Source: S015-6 sp964384945 (lineage in GTDB: Bacteria > Desulfobacterota > DSWW01). From it: a stretch of DNA of 64,000 nt. Both the position numbers and the translations under genes were made by a program. The notes below the pieces were generated by a model. That model was not told the origin of the DNA. It made no database searches and was given only the letters and a program-made list of their open reading frames with translations. How positions within the stretch are numbered: position 1 is the stretch's first letter; every line of letters begins with the position of its first letter. This document shows positions 44,630 to 53,039 of this stretch, piece by piece. The stretch spans positions 42,039 to 106,038 of the forward strand of contig CAYLMK010000019.1 of NCBI GenBank assembly GCA_964384945.1, written 5' to 3'.

Positions 44630-45802
44630 TCACTTCCTGAGAATCGAGACGATACTGCACCCCCCGTCGCAGTGGCGGAACCCCCCCCCGTTCTGATGCA
44701 AACCGATACGGGCGCCCGGGACCTGCCTGGGGCCGGCGTGGCCCCGCAACTGCTTGACGATCTCATAGATCTGACCCGGACCCGTGGCGCCCAAAGGATG
44801 GCCCTTGCAGAGAAGTCCGCCCGAGGGATTGACGGGGAGCCTGCCGCCCAGCCAGGTGACGCCGTCTTCCACCAGACGGCCACCCTCGCCCCGTTTGCAG
44901 AAACCCAGATCCTCGTAGTGGGTGATCTCGGCCATACTGAAGCAGTCATGCACTTCGGCCATGTCGATGTCCTCGGGGCCCAAGCCTGCCATCTCATAAG
45001 CCTCGCGGGCCGAGGCCTGAATAAGCTCCGACATAAAGAATTCCCCTTTTCCGGAGTAGGTGCCCGAAGATTGCCCGCAACCCGCGATCCAGACCGGATC
45101 CCCGGAAAAGCGGTTCACCACGTCCTTGGCCGCCAGGACCAGGGCCGCGCAACCATCCGTATTCGGACAACACTCGAGCAGTCGAAGAGGGTCTGCAATG
45201 ATGCGCGAGGCCAGCACCTCCTCCAGGGAAACCTCCTTCTGGTACGCCGACTTCGGGTTCATCGTTCCATGCTTATGATTCTTGACCGATACCAGAGCGA
45301 TCTGTTCGCGGGTCGTGCCGAACTCCTTCATGTGGCGGCGCGCGGACATGGCAAAGATCCCGGGCGGAAAGATCCCCATGCACCCCTCCCGTTCCCGGTC
45401 ACCCCCCCCGAAGTCCCTCACCACGCGGATCTGGTCGAGGGTCGGATTGCTCAATTTCTCGATTCCCATGGCCAGAGCCACGTCGTACATCCCGGTCTGG
45501 ATGGCCATCCATGCCTCCCGGTAAGCGGTCGATCCGGACCCACATGCATTCTCCACCCTGGTGATGGGAATCCCCACGATACCGACCTGCTCCAAGGCAA
45601 CCTGAACGGCCATCATCGGCAGATCCATGAACATGCCAACGTAGCCCCCGTAGGCCACCTGAATGTCCTTCGGCCGCGCCCCGGCATCGGTCAGCGCCTC
45701 CCACAGGGCCTCCTCGCCCATCTCCCGCGTGCTTCGGTTCGGGAATTTCCCAAAGGGCGTCATGCCGACGCCCACGACCGCAACTTCCCGTTGTGGCTTC
45801 AT
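44630..45802 (-). CDS. SCP-x-type thiolase (acetyl-CoA acyltransferase family)
   Basis: 390 residues. Nucleophile Cys in RVENACGSGSTAYREA; the second loop is EVHDCFSMAEI with the catalytic His of SCP-x thiolases; then NPSGGLLCKGHPLGATG; and the last loop HQNGGGFRH replaces the CxGGG Cys. Unlike the Block A protein it keeps the HDCF motif, so true thiolysis or condensation is more likely here. Separated by 149 bases from the small membrane protein upstream and by 11 from the ligase. The DUF35 protein at 38481 is its likely structural partner. Confidence 0.9.
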   Translation of the reverse strand: MKPQREVAVVGVGMTPFGKFPNRSTREMGEEALWEALTDAGARPKDIQVAYGGYVGMFMDLPMMAVQVALEQVGIVGIPITRVENACGSGSTAYREAWMAIQTGMYDVALAMGIEKLSNPTLDQIRVVRDFGGGDREREGCMGIFPPGIFAMSARRHMKEFGTTREQIALVSVKNHKHGTMNPKSAYQKEVSLEEVLASRIIADPLRLLECCPNTDGCAALVLAAKDVVNRFSGDPVWIAGCGQSSGTYSGKGEFFMSELIQASAREAYEMAGLGPEDIDMAEVHDCFSMAEITHYEDLGFCKRGEGGRLVEDGVTWLGGRLPVNPSGGLLCKGHPLGATGPGQIYEIVKQLRGHAGPRQVPGARIGLHQNGGGFRHCDGGCSIVSILRK

Positions 45803-45951
45803 GTCTGTCGTCCTCTCATCTGCATTCTGAGGTCTTCCATGATCCCGTCCCCCTGTAATCGTTCAGCGCATTCCATGTCTGATTCTCAAAGGTCTGCGTT
45901 TCCGGTCTTGGCGCGATCACCATCCTCCGTCGGGGAGTTCATGGGGAACGC

Positions 45952-46161
45952 TCATGGTTTCCGATTTTGCTTGTAGACGATCCAGCCCGCGTACAGGATC
46001 GCGAACAGCGCAGGCAGGGTTGTGAGCCCAACAACCCAGACGTACGGGCTCCCCACCTTTGTCGCCTTCTGTGCAACGGTGATCCACACCAGGAACAGCG
46101 CGATGATAGGAGAGTAGTCGATGAGCAGGTCGAACCAGCCCGACTTCGCTCGGTGTGCCAT
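45952..46161 (-). CDS. Small two-helix membrane protein
   Basis: 69 residues with two membrane segments (LLIDYSPIIALFLVWITVA and WVVGLTTLPALFAILYAGWI) and a basic tail. No family recognised. Its ATG directly follows the stop of the DUF422-like gene with no spacer, so it is probably a small subunit of that membrane protein. Confidence 0.55.
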   Translation of the reverse strand: MAHRAKSGWFDLLIDYSPIIALFLVWITVAQKATKVGSPYVWVVGLTTLPALFAILYAGWIVYKQNRKP

Positions 46162-47013
46162 TCAGATGCCTCCGATCGTGACGTTCACAGGGGGAAGCGT
46201 AGCACGGATGAGAAGCTCCATGCCGATGACCAACATCAGGTAGCCGGCCATCAGGGCGAACAGCCAGAGGAAGAACCGGACCGTCGCCTTCCGCTTGCCC
46301 AGGGCCAGATGCCAGTCCTGCGTGTACAGCCAGAGGACCTCGAAGAAGAAGATGATGCCGAACCACCCGATAAAATTGTACAGGGGGATCGAAAAGAGGT
46401 GGGTGGTGGCATCCCGATCCTGCAGCCAAGTCCAGAACATGTTCGCCGGATGGGTCATGACCGGATCCGACCAGAGATCGATGTCCATGCAAATGAACGA
46501 TGCAATGGCAGCCTGGGCAATCGGACCCGTCTTCGGGAAGATGAGCCCGGCGATATACACGGAAGAGTAGGCGAACACGAACCAGCCCAGGCAGACGGAC
46601 AGAGGGACATCGAAGTAGAGAATGAAGCCTCCCTTGTTGAAATAGTAAGTTTCGAAGGGAATCAGGCCGAACCGGCCCGTGATGATCATGAAGTTCTCCA
46701 TGGTCCCGGTGAAAACAAAAGAGCCCACGAAGAAGAGCATGGTGGCGTAAGGCCCGAACTTCCTGTAACAATGCACCCCGCACAGGAAGGCCATGACCAG
46801 GGTGAGGATTTCCATGGAGAGCATGTCGAGGAATGTATTGTCGGGCACCGGGGTCTGAGGGACCCGGAGTACGTGGGGCGCCCCGTGATGCAGGTAGGTG
46901 CTGACGAAAAAAATCACCGCCAAACAGGCGCCCAAAATCTTCATCAGCTTCAGGTCAAAATCATCCCAGCCCGCATGTGCCGCCAAAACCGCATTCCCGC
47001 CGATCTTGCTCAT
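46162..47013 (-). CDS. DUF422/CruF-like integral membrane protein
   Basis: 283 residues with about seven membrane segments. The segments FDVPLSVCLGWFVFAYSSVY, ASFICMDIDLWSDPV and FWTWLQDRDATTHLFSIPLY match the carotenoid-biosynthesis DUF422/CruF family, in which a D-x-x-x-DP motif and a WxW element mark the carotenoid 1',2'-hydratase. No other carotenoid-synthesis gene is nearby, so I infer a hydratase or transporter for an isoprenoid-like substrate rather than pigment formation. A small membrane protein follows without spacing. Confidence 0.65.
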   Translation of the reverse strand: MSKIGGNAVLAAHAGWDDFDLKLMKILGACLAVIFFVSTYLHHGAPHVLRVPQTPVPDNTFLDMLSMEILTLVMAFLCGVHCYRKFGPYATMLFFVGSFVFTGTMENFMIITGRFGLIPFETYYFNKGGFILYFDVPLSVCLGWFVFAYSSVYIAGLIFPKTGPIAQAAIASFICMDIDLWSDPVMTHPANMFWTWLQDRDATTHLFSIPLYNFIGWFGIIFFFEVLWLYTQDWHLALGKRKATVRFFLWLFALMAGYLMLVIGMELLIRATLPPVNVTIGGI

Positions 47014-47067
47014 AGGCTTCCGACCTCTCCTTTTCGCTGCCGGGAAGGCCCGCTTTTCAAAACCATC

Positions 47068-47486
47068 CTACGCTTTCCACGGCGTACCGGCGGCATCCTC
47101 CATCAGACCCCACCCGGAGACGTTGTAGCGTCGGTTTCCCGTCTTGTGCACGATGCTCCCTGTGACGTCGCATCTCCCCAGTGAAACCCGTCGGGATCCA
47201 CTCCACGGTCCACGCACTGTTTTCGCTCCTCGACGCTCCCTTCCCCTCCCGTTTCGAAGCCATATTGAAAGATTTCGCCATCCGCAAGCGAAATGGACCC
47301 AAGCCCCATCAACCCCGAACGCCCCCGCCCCTGCTCGTCCACGAGATGAAAGTCCAGAAAGTAGGATTTCCAACCATGCATCGTGAAGAGAACCTCCCCT
47401 GCCAGCGGGATCCCATTGATCAGCACGATCAGAACGATGACCAGCCAATAGAGCCGGCCAATGATCCTGCTTGTCCCCCCGGCCAT
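47068..47486 (-). pseudogene. Single-helix membrane-anchored protein with an apparent frameshift
   Basis: From ATG at 47486 (GGGGAG upstream) the frame encodes a membrane segment (LYWLVIVLIVLINGIPLAGEV) and a plausible soluble part (HGWKSYFLDFHLVDEQGRG). Past about 47200 this frame loses coding character, while the neighbouring frame becomes well coded and gives VSLGRCDVTGSIVHKTGNRR then YNVSGWGLMEDAAGTPWKA before a stop at 47068. A one-base indel or sequencing error near 47180-47200 explains both. It sits 23 bases after the TetR gene and before the DUF422-like gene. Function unknown. Confidence 0.5.
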
Positions 47487-47509
47487 GCGTCTCCCCTCAC
47501 GTCCCCGGA

Positions 47510-48142
47510 TCACTGCGAATTGAACTGTTTCCCGATCCCGTTGAATATGAGCTGAATGACTTCTTTCTTTCGCTCCTCGATCATCTTCTTCGTGAAAACG
47601 TCCCTTTTCCAGATCTCCTTGATCACAGGGCCGGAGATGTAAAAGAGGACCATGGCCCCCAGGGCACTGAAGATGAAGTGCATGACCTGCGCCTCACGGC
47701 CCTTTTCGCGCTCCGTCCCGGCAGGGACGAGCTTTTGCGCCGTGGCGAAGATCCGTCGAAGATAGCCCTTGATGATCACTTCCGAGTAGGGCCCGTTGTC
47801 TACGAACTCCCTGACGAAGATCCTCGAAACGTGTTCGTTCTCGCCCAGAAGCTCGATCCCGAACTCAATCAGTCTGTGAAGCTTGGCCCTTGCGTCGACT
47901 TCCTGTTCCATGACGGATATGGCGAGCCGCTCCACCCGTACGTAGAAATTCTCGATCACCGTCCGATACAGCTTCTCCTTGCTCCCGAAATAGTAGTTGA
48001 TGAGTGCCGGGTTGACGCCGCTCAAATCGGCGATCTCCTTGACCCTGGCACCCTTCAATCCCTTCTCAGCAAAGACCTTCTCGGCGGCCACGAGGATCTT
48101 GGTCTCCGAGTCAACCGCCGGCGCCGCTTGTGCTTTCTTCAT
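47510..48142 (-). CDS. TetR-family transcriptional regulator of Block B/C
   Basis: 210 residues. N-terminal helix-turn-helix ILVAAEKVFAEKGLKGARV followed by LSGVNPALINYYFGSKEKLY is textbook TetR; the C-terminal part resembles the CecR/FadR-like ligand domains of acyl-CoA-responsive members. It is the first gene of leftward Block B and faces Block C across an AT-rich 444-base gap, so it is placed to control both directions. Candidate operator: the palindrome at 48257-48266. Confidence 0.88.
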   Translation of the reverse strand: MKKAQAAPAVDSETKILVAAEKVFAEKGLKGARVKEIADLSGVNPALINYYFGSKEKLYRTVIENFYVRVERLAISVMEQEVDARAKLHRLIEFGIELLGENEHVSRIFVREFVDNGPYSEVIIKGYLRRIFATAQKLVPAGTEREKGREAQVMHFIFSALGAMVLFYISGPVIKEIWKRDVFTKKMIEERKKEVIQLIFNGIGKQFNSQ

Positions 48143-48256
48143 CAGAATCAGGCCTTTGTTCGACTCAACCGGTTTGTCTTCTAAAGTTCTCTACACCGAT
48201 GTTTCTTCTAATATAGAAGGACTCTTACCCTGCCCGTCCCCATATTTTTAATCGTT

Positions 48257-48266
48257 TGTTTAAACA
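48257..48266. promoter_or_regulatory. Candidate TetR operator (perfect palindrome TGTTTAAACA)
   Basis: A 10-bp perfect inverted repeat within CGTTTGTTTAAACAG. An inverted relative, TTTAAACGAACA, occurs ~155 bases to the right. Pairs of such sites in a divergent gap next to a TetR gene are typical operators, but nothing here proves binding. Confidence 0.35.
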
Positions 48267-48375
48267 GCATATTCGAGAGTCGCTGGCCTTGTCAAGAAAA
48301 AAATCTGTCGCGCAAGAAGAATGGCGATTTGTATCATACTGAATTGACTGTCTATTTTAAAATCAAAGATTTTTG

Positions 48376-48405
48376 TTGACAAACATTTTTCGATTGCACT
48401 ACCAT
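48376..48405 (+). promoter_or_regulatory. Candidate sigma-70 promoter toward Block C
   Basis: A perfect TTGACA is followed after 18 bases by TACCAT (four of six -10 bases) in the most AT-rich part of the divergent region, about 180 bases before the first Block C start codon. Confidence 0.45.
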
Positions 48406-48586
48406 TCGAAACGGATAATTTTAAACGAACATTTAACAGTCATTCGGGCTTTTTCACATCCTTCTCCACACCCTTTTCTAAGAGTCCGTTCTCCACATGC
48501 TCATGCTCATTTAATAATGTTTTACAATCTGTGCACATCGTTTCGAAGGCCCTAAGACAGCCGAGAGATTGGACAGGGAGGGAAGC

Positions 48587-49474
48587 ATGCCGCGCATTTA
48601 CATCGACGAGAATCTGCAGTACTCGCCGCAGGATATGAACCGGCGGCGGAACACGCTGGAGGCGGCCCGACTGATGGTCAACGCCGCGCTGACCGCGCCT
48701 CAGGGCGGCGGAGTCCCGCAGGTAGAGGCCGAGATCGTCTACGGGCAGGAAGAACAGGAAGCCCTGGCTCGGGAGATGGAGAAACTGGCCTACGAACGCG
48801 ACAAGAAGCTCCTGAGGAGGATTTTTCTCACGGAGTCGGTCATGGCCCGGCAGGCGGACGCCGTCATCTTCCTCGGAAATTATCGCGCGAGCGACGATCC
48901 CTTCGATGTGAACTGCGGCGGGTGCGGCGGTCAGCCGAGTTGCGCGTTCCTGTACGAGAGGAAAAAGCTCACCGCCCACCTGATCGATCTGACCGACCGC
49001 CGCACAAACCGGTTCATCAACGGCCCCCTTTGCATCGTGAGGGTTACCGATCTCGGCTTTGCCATCGGGTCCGCACTGCAGATGGCCAACCGACTGATGG
49101 TGGACGCGCGGGCCTTTTTCACCATGGGGCTTGCAGGCCAGCGTTTAGGGTACTGCCGCAATTCCGCCCTTGTGGCAGGCGTCCCGGTAGCCACCATGTC
49201 CAAGAACCCCTTCGTCGACGTGTGCCCGGATTATCACATGATGGCGAGAGAGAAGATTCAGACCAACGTTCGCCAGTATCTCACCTTCATGCGCCAAATC
49301 GGCCCGGATTACCGCACGTCCGAGGTCAAGCGAGCCGATCCCAGGGAGGAGGAGCGCATCAAGAGCTATATGGACTGGATGGATGTGATGCGGGAAAGGT
49401 TCCTCAAGTTCAAGGACCGTAGCAAGTCCTCGGAAACGACGCAGGATGTGCAAGATGTGGAGGAGGAGGAATAG
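48587..49474 (+). CDS. DUF2148-type ferredoxin-domain protein 1
   Basis: 295 residues. The short Cys motif NCGGCGGQPSCAF (Cys 110, 113, 119) corresponds to the CGxCGxxxC motif of DUF2148 'ferredoxin domain' proteins, and the surrounding VIFLGNYRASDDPFDV and GFAIGSALQMANRL follow the same family pattern. Typical family members are under 200 residues, so this one is extended at both ends and ends in an acidic tail. GGGAGGGAAG precedes the ATG at 48587. It is followed after two bases by a second, diverged copy, so the two may form a heterodimer. The family is uncharacterised; Fe-S binding is inferred. Confidence 0.75.
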   Translation: MPRIYIDENLQYSPQDMNRRRNTLEAARLMVNAALTAPQGGGVPQVEAEIVYGQEEQEALAREMEKLAYERDKKLLRRIFLTESVMARQADAVIFLGNYRASDDPFDVNCGGCGGQPSCAFLYERKKLTAHLIDLTDRRTNRFINGPLCIVRVTDLGFAIGSALQMANRLMVDARAFFTMGLAGQRLGYCRNSALVAGVPVATMSKNPFVDVCPDYHMMAREKIQTNVRQYLTFMRQIGPDYRTSEVKRADPREEERIKSYMDWMDVMRERFLKFKDRSKSSETTQDVQDVEEEE

Positions 49475-49476
49475 CC

Positions 49477-50346
49477 ATGGCGCTCTACGACGGAAGACAG
49501 ACCATCATCGACAACACGTTGGAGATTGCCAAGCTCTGCGCCCAGGCGGCCCACAAGGCCTCTCACATAACGGGGCGGGTGGAGATCAAGAGCATGATCG
49601 TGACGGGGGAGGACCTTGTACCCATCCTCGAAGTCATGGAGGCCTTTGCGCAGGTGATGCCCCCGGCAGGAGGGGATGCCATGTTTCTGCGGCTGGCCTA
49701 CGATCAGGGGAGGGCCCCAACCCTCCTGCTCATCGGGGCCGACCTGCGCACCTCAAACGTCGGTTATGATTGCGGAGCGTGCGGCTTCGACACCTGCGTC
49801 GAGTTCAACAAATACAGCCGCGACAATCCACCTTCCCTGGGCGTGATCTATCAAGGCCCTTCGTGCATCTGGAAGACAATCGACTTTTCGATATCCTGCT
49901 CCTGGGCCTGCGCCGCCGCCTGGCAGCACAACATCACGAACCGCATTCAGGGAACCTCGGGCATGGCCGCCCAGATCTTGAGCTGTCCGGAGGGGTGTTC
50001 CACGGTCCTCGGTCTGCCGATCGGCCCGGCGGATGAGGATCTCTATTGGTATAACCGCCCGGCCAGCGTCTTCAATGAGCTGTTCAAGTACGAGGACATG
50101 ATGCGGTTCTTCCACAACTTCATCTGCGCTTACTGGGAGTCCTTCCCCGGCGCCAAGCCGATGGTCAAGGCCAAGGACAAGTGGTGGGAAGAACCGCACC
50201 ACGTCCTGCGCGTTCTTGAGGACGCCCCAGAGGAGGTCAACCGCTTTCATCAGGACGTGGGGGAGGCGTTGCAGACCATGGTTAGAATCAATATCGAGAT
50301 GCAGGAGCGCAAGGTCAAGGCAGGCCTGAAGAAGCCCGAGGGCTAG
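49477..50346 (+). CDS. DUF2148-type ferredoxin-domain protein 2
   Basis: 289 residues with the better-conserved signature YDCGACGFDTCVEF (Cys 99, 102, 107) and N-terminal helices (NTLEIAKLCAQAAHKASHI) as in copy 1. A second Cys-rich stretch (FSISCSWACAAAW, then LSCPEGCSTV) near the middle could carry additional ligands. The C-terminal half (KDKWWEEPHHVLRVLEDAPE) is not part of the short family form. Two bases separate it from copy 1, implying coupled expression. Likely an Fe-S electron carrier or enzyme subunit working with the flavoprotein that follows. Confidence 0.75.
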   Translation: MALYDGRQTIIDNTLEIAKLCAQAAHKASHITGRVEIKSMIVTGEDLVPILEVMEAFAQVMPPAGGDAMFLRLAYDQGRAPTLLLIGADLRTSNVGYDCGACGFDTCVEFNKYSRDNPPSLGVIYQGPSCIWKTIDFSISCSWACAAAWQHNITNRIQGTSGMAAQILSCPEGCSTVLGLPIGPADEDLYWYNRPASVFNELFKYEDMMRFFHNFICAYWESFPGAKPMVKAKDKWWEEPHHVLRVLEDAPEEVNRFHQDVGEALQTMVRINIEMQERKVKAGLKKPEG

Positions 50347-50388
50347 AGAGCATCCCGAATCGGAAACCCGAAGCGTCGAGGTGCACAA

Positions 50389-51903
50389 ATGAGCAGCAGG
50401 GACGTTGACGTCATCGTCATCGGCGGGGGAATCGGAGGGCTCGTCACGGGAGCCATCCTGGCAAAGAAAGAGGGATACCGGGTCCTCCTTCTGGAAAAGG
50501 AGAAATACCTCGGAGGCAAGATCTTCTCCTTCGAGCATTCGGAATTCGAGCCGGAGGAGTTCAAGCATCTCCTGCACGCCACGGCACGCAGCACCGTCAT
50601 CCGATCCGACCCTCCCATCGACGAGCTTCTGAATGCGAACGCCTTCAAGGATTTCATCTTCGAAGGGGGCTGGCACGGGTTCATCGCCTCGGACAGGAGC
50701 AGGATGTCCTTTGTCCTCAAGGCCCTGGGAAGTGACCTGAAGATCGTGCCGAATCGAGGGCTTCGCTGGTGGCACCGAGACGGGTGGCGCGAACTCCGGG
50801 ATCTGATGCAAGGCTGGACTCGGGAGGAGATCCAGGAGGGCCGTGAGGTTTCCCGGGAGATGAACCTCATGTCCGTGGAGGAGGCCGCCGTCTTCGATCA
50901 TGTGGACATGGACGTCTACATGCGTTCCCGCGCCAGGAGTCCGAAGGTGCGCCAGTTTCATCAGGTGCTGGCCGCATGGGAAACCGGACTGAACGATCCT
51001 GCACTCGTTTCGACCGGCGAGCACATCAAGGCCATCAACCTGGTTCACCGGTCGGGACGCGACTTTCAGCTTGGGGGCGCAGGCGAGCCGGAGCGGGGCT
51101 TCAACAGCATGACCCGGGCCTTCGCGAAGATCATCGAGGACAACGGAGGCGTCCTGAAGACGGCCTGTTCGGTGAAGGAGGTCCTGATCGAGGATTACAC
51201 GGCCCTGGGAGTCCGGGTCGCGACGCCCGAAGGCGAACAGGATTTCCTGGCTCCCGCCGTGGTCTGCAATGTTCCCATGCAGCGTGCGTACCCCCTGGTG
51301 TCATCGCGATACTGGCCCCTGGAGTTCCTCGATAGGATCGAGCGGATCTGGCCCCTGGCAGGCATTCTAGGGTGGATTTGCACCAAGCCCCCGATGGATC
51401 CCGGCTTTGCGGGCATTTACGTGAACCCCGTGATACCCGGGTGCAGCAACGAAGACGGGTTCCGCGGAGACGTGCTCTTCTCGTGCGAAGACGCCGGCGT
51501 GATCGACCCTCTCCGGGTGCCAGAGGGCCACGGCCTTCTGGCCCTCTGGTGCGGACTGCTGCCCCGCAACCCGGACGAGATCCGCAACCCGGCCTTGTTG
51601 AATCGAGCGGCGGACGGGATGTTCGCTTTCCTAAAAACCCTGATGCCGAACTTCAAGCAGCAGGTGCAGTGGTGCTTCCTGACCCGTTGCGACGAACTCT
51701 ACAGCGTCTCCGTGTCGCCCGGGCTCGTCGGCAACCGCCGCCTGCCGGTTATCCATCCCACGGTCAGGAGCCTCTATTTCACCGGGGACTCGGTCACGCA
51801 GTGGAGCTTCGGCATCTCCGGCGCCGTCGGGGGAGCCATTCACTGCGCCTCAGCGGTCTCGGGCCGGGATCAATCCGTGATCCTTCCCGCGTACATGCGA
51901 TAG
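50389..51903 (+). CDS. FAD-dependent oxidoreductase, phytoene-desaturase/amine-oxidase-like
   Basis: 504 residues. FAD motif DVDVIVIGGGIGGLVTGAIL and LLEKEKYLGGK at the N-terminus, GGAGEPERGFNSMTRAFAKI in the middle, and the classic C-terminal FAD block SLYFTGDSVTQWSFGISGAV. Length and order match CrtI-like desaturases and FAD-linked amine oxidases. No carotenoid-synthesis partner is near; neighbours are Fe-S proteins, so it may desaturate or saturate a hydrophobic ring or chain, exchanging electrons with them. The FAD enzyme at 35741 in Block B is a distant relative. Confidence 0.85.
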   Translation: MSSRDVDVIVIGGGIGGLVTGAILAKKEGYRVLLLEKEKYLGGKIFSFEHSEFEPEEFKHLLHATARSTVIRSDPPIDELLNANAFKDFIFEGGWHGFIASDRSRMSFVLKALGSDLKIVPNRGLRWWHRDGWRELRDLMQGWTREEIQEGREVSREMNLMSVEEAAVFDHVDMDVYMRSRARSPKVRQFHQVLAAWETGLNDPALVSTGEHIKAINLVHRSGRDFQLGGAGEPERGFNSMTRAFAKIIEDNGGVLKTACSVKEVLIEDYTALGVRVATPEGEQDFLAPAVVCNVPMQRAYPLVSSRYWPLEFLDRIERIWPLAGILGWICTKPPMDPGFAGIYVNPVIPGCSNEDGFRGDVLFSCEDAGVIDPLRVPEGHGLLALWCGLLPRNPDEIRNPALLNRAADGMFAFLKTLMPNFKQQVQWCFLTRCDELYSVSVSPGLVGNRRLPVIHPTVRSLYFTGDSVTQWSFGISGAVGGAIHCASAVSGRDQSVILPAYMR

Positions 51904-51930
51904 CGGGGAAGGGGGAAAGGAGAACCCATC

Positions 51931-53019
51931 GTGATTCCGGAAGTCTACACGGAACTGGGCGCCCGCCTGAACGAGTTTGCCTACAAGGTGCCCCTGATCG
52001 ACGACTACCTCCAGATCCTTCAGGAGGTCTTCACGCCCGAAGAGGCGCGCATCGCGATCAAGCTGCCGGGTCGGCCTGCACGCCTGTCGGAACTCTCCGA
52101 AAGGCTGGACACGCCAGAGGAAGATCTTGCCGAGATCCTGGAGCGGATGGCGCAAAAAGGAACCCTCTTCACCCGTGAAAAGGACGGGCAGACCGAGTAC
52201 TGTGCGATCCCATTCGTGCCGGGCATCGTCGAGTTTCAGCTAATGAGGGCGGAGGGGTCGCCGCGGGAGAAGAAGCTCGCGGCCATGCTCGAGGCCTTCG
52301 AGGAGAAGATGGCCCCCTTCATGACCCCGGAGATGGTGGAGCAGTTCCAGGAGATGGTGGGCGACCCCTTTGCCAGGGTGATCCCGATGCAGGAAGAAGT
52401 GCAATCGGAGACGGAGGTGTTCCCTTACGAGAGAATCTCGGAGTTCATCGACCGGGAAGAATACTTCGCCGCGGCCAAGTGTTACTGTCGGCACCACACC
52501 GACCTTATGGGGCGCTCATGCAAGGCAAAGGGGGTCCCGGAATACAGCTGCATGAGTTTCGGGGACGTGGCGCGATTCGTCGTAAAACACGGGTACGGGA
52601 AAGAGATCACCCGGCAGGAGGCCCGTACCATCCTGGATCAATGCGAGAAGGCCGGGCTTGTTCACTGTACGAACAATGTCTCCGACATGATGACCTTTAT
52701 CTGCAACTGCTGCGGATGCTGCTGCGGGATCTTCCGCATGCTGGTGAAGTATCACAATCCCAGGGCCCTGGCCCAGGCCAACTTTGTCGTCCAGGCAACC
52801 GTAGGGGACTGCAGCGGCTGCGGGGACTGCCTGGCACGATGCCAGGTCCGGGCCCTCGCCCTCGAGAACGATGTGATCGCCATCGACTCATCTCGATGCA
52901 TCGGCTGCGGCCTGTGCGCCACGACCTGTCCCACCGGCTGCCTCCGGCTCGTCCGGCGGGAGGTGATTGTGACGCCGGGTACGGCAAGAGATCCGTTTGT
53001 TGGGATTCTGGAAGGATAA
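51931..53019 (+). CDS. Winged-helix plus Cys-rich plus 2x[4Fe-4S] electron-transfer protein
   Basis: 362 residues in three parts: a winged-helix-like N-terminus (LPGRPARLSELSERLDTPEE followed by MAQKGTLFTREKDGQTEYC); a central Cys-rich stretch (AAKCYCRHHTDLMGRSCKAK and ICNCCGCCCGIFRM); and a C-terminal two-cluster ferredoxin (CSGCGDCLARCQVRA and CIGCGLCATTCPTGC). This layout recurs in anaerobes, but the role is not defined; the winged helix probably serves protein contacts rather than DNA binding. GTG start with AAAGGAGA upstream, 27 bases after the flavoenzyme. Likely the electron outlet of the four-gene Block C module. Confidence 0.82.
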   Translation: MIPEVYTELGARLNEFAYKVPLIDDYLQILQEVFTPEEARIAIKLPGRPARLSELSERLDTPEEDLAEILERMAQKGTLFTREKDGQTEYCAIPFVPGIVEFQLMRAEGSPREKKLAAMLEAFEEKMAPFMTPEMVEQFQEMVGDPFARVIPMQEEVQSETEVFPYERISEFIDREEYFAAAKCYCRHHTDLMGRSCKAKGVPEYSCMSFGDVARFVVKHGYGKEITRQEARTILDQCEKAGLVHCTNNVSDMMTFICNCCGCCCGIFRMLVKYHNPRALAQANFVVQATVGDCSGCGDCLARCQVRALALENDVIAIDSSRCIGCGLCATTCPTGCLRLVRREVIVTPGTARDPFVGILEG

Positions 53020-53039
53020 GACGCGGCGGAGGCCCCTAC

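Larger units (their letters stand above)
48143..48586. promoter_or_regulatory. AT-rich divergent control region between Blocks B and C
   Basis: Line 48361-48420 is only 30% G+C by hand count, the lowest in the window. It includes a perfect palindrome, a related inverted sequence further right (TTTTAAACGAACA near 48418), and a consensus -35 reading toward Block C. No gene is present. Confidence 0.6.

Noticed and set aside
46162..47013. Carotenoid biosynthesis operon
   Set aside because: Although the DUF422 and CrtI-like families occur, no phytoene synthase, prenyl transferase or cyclase gene is present, and the neighbours are acyl-CoA catabolic genes.
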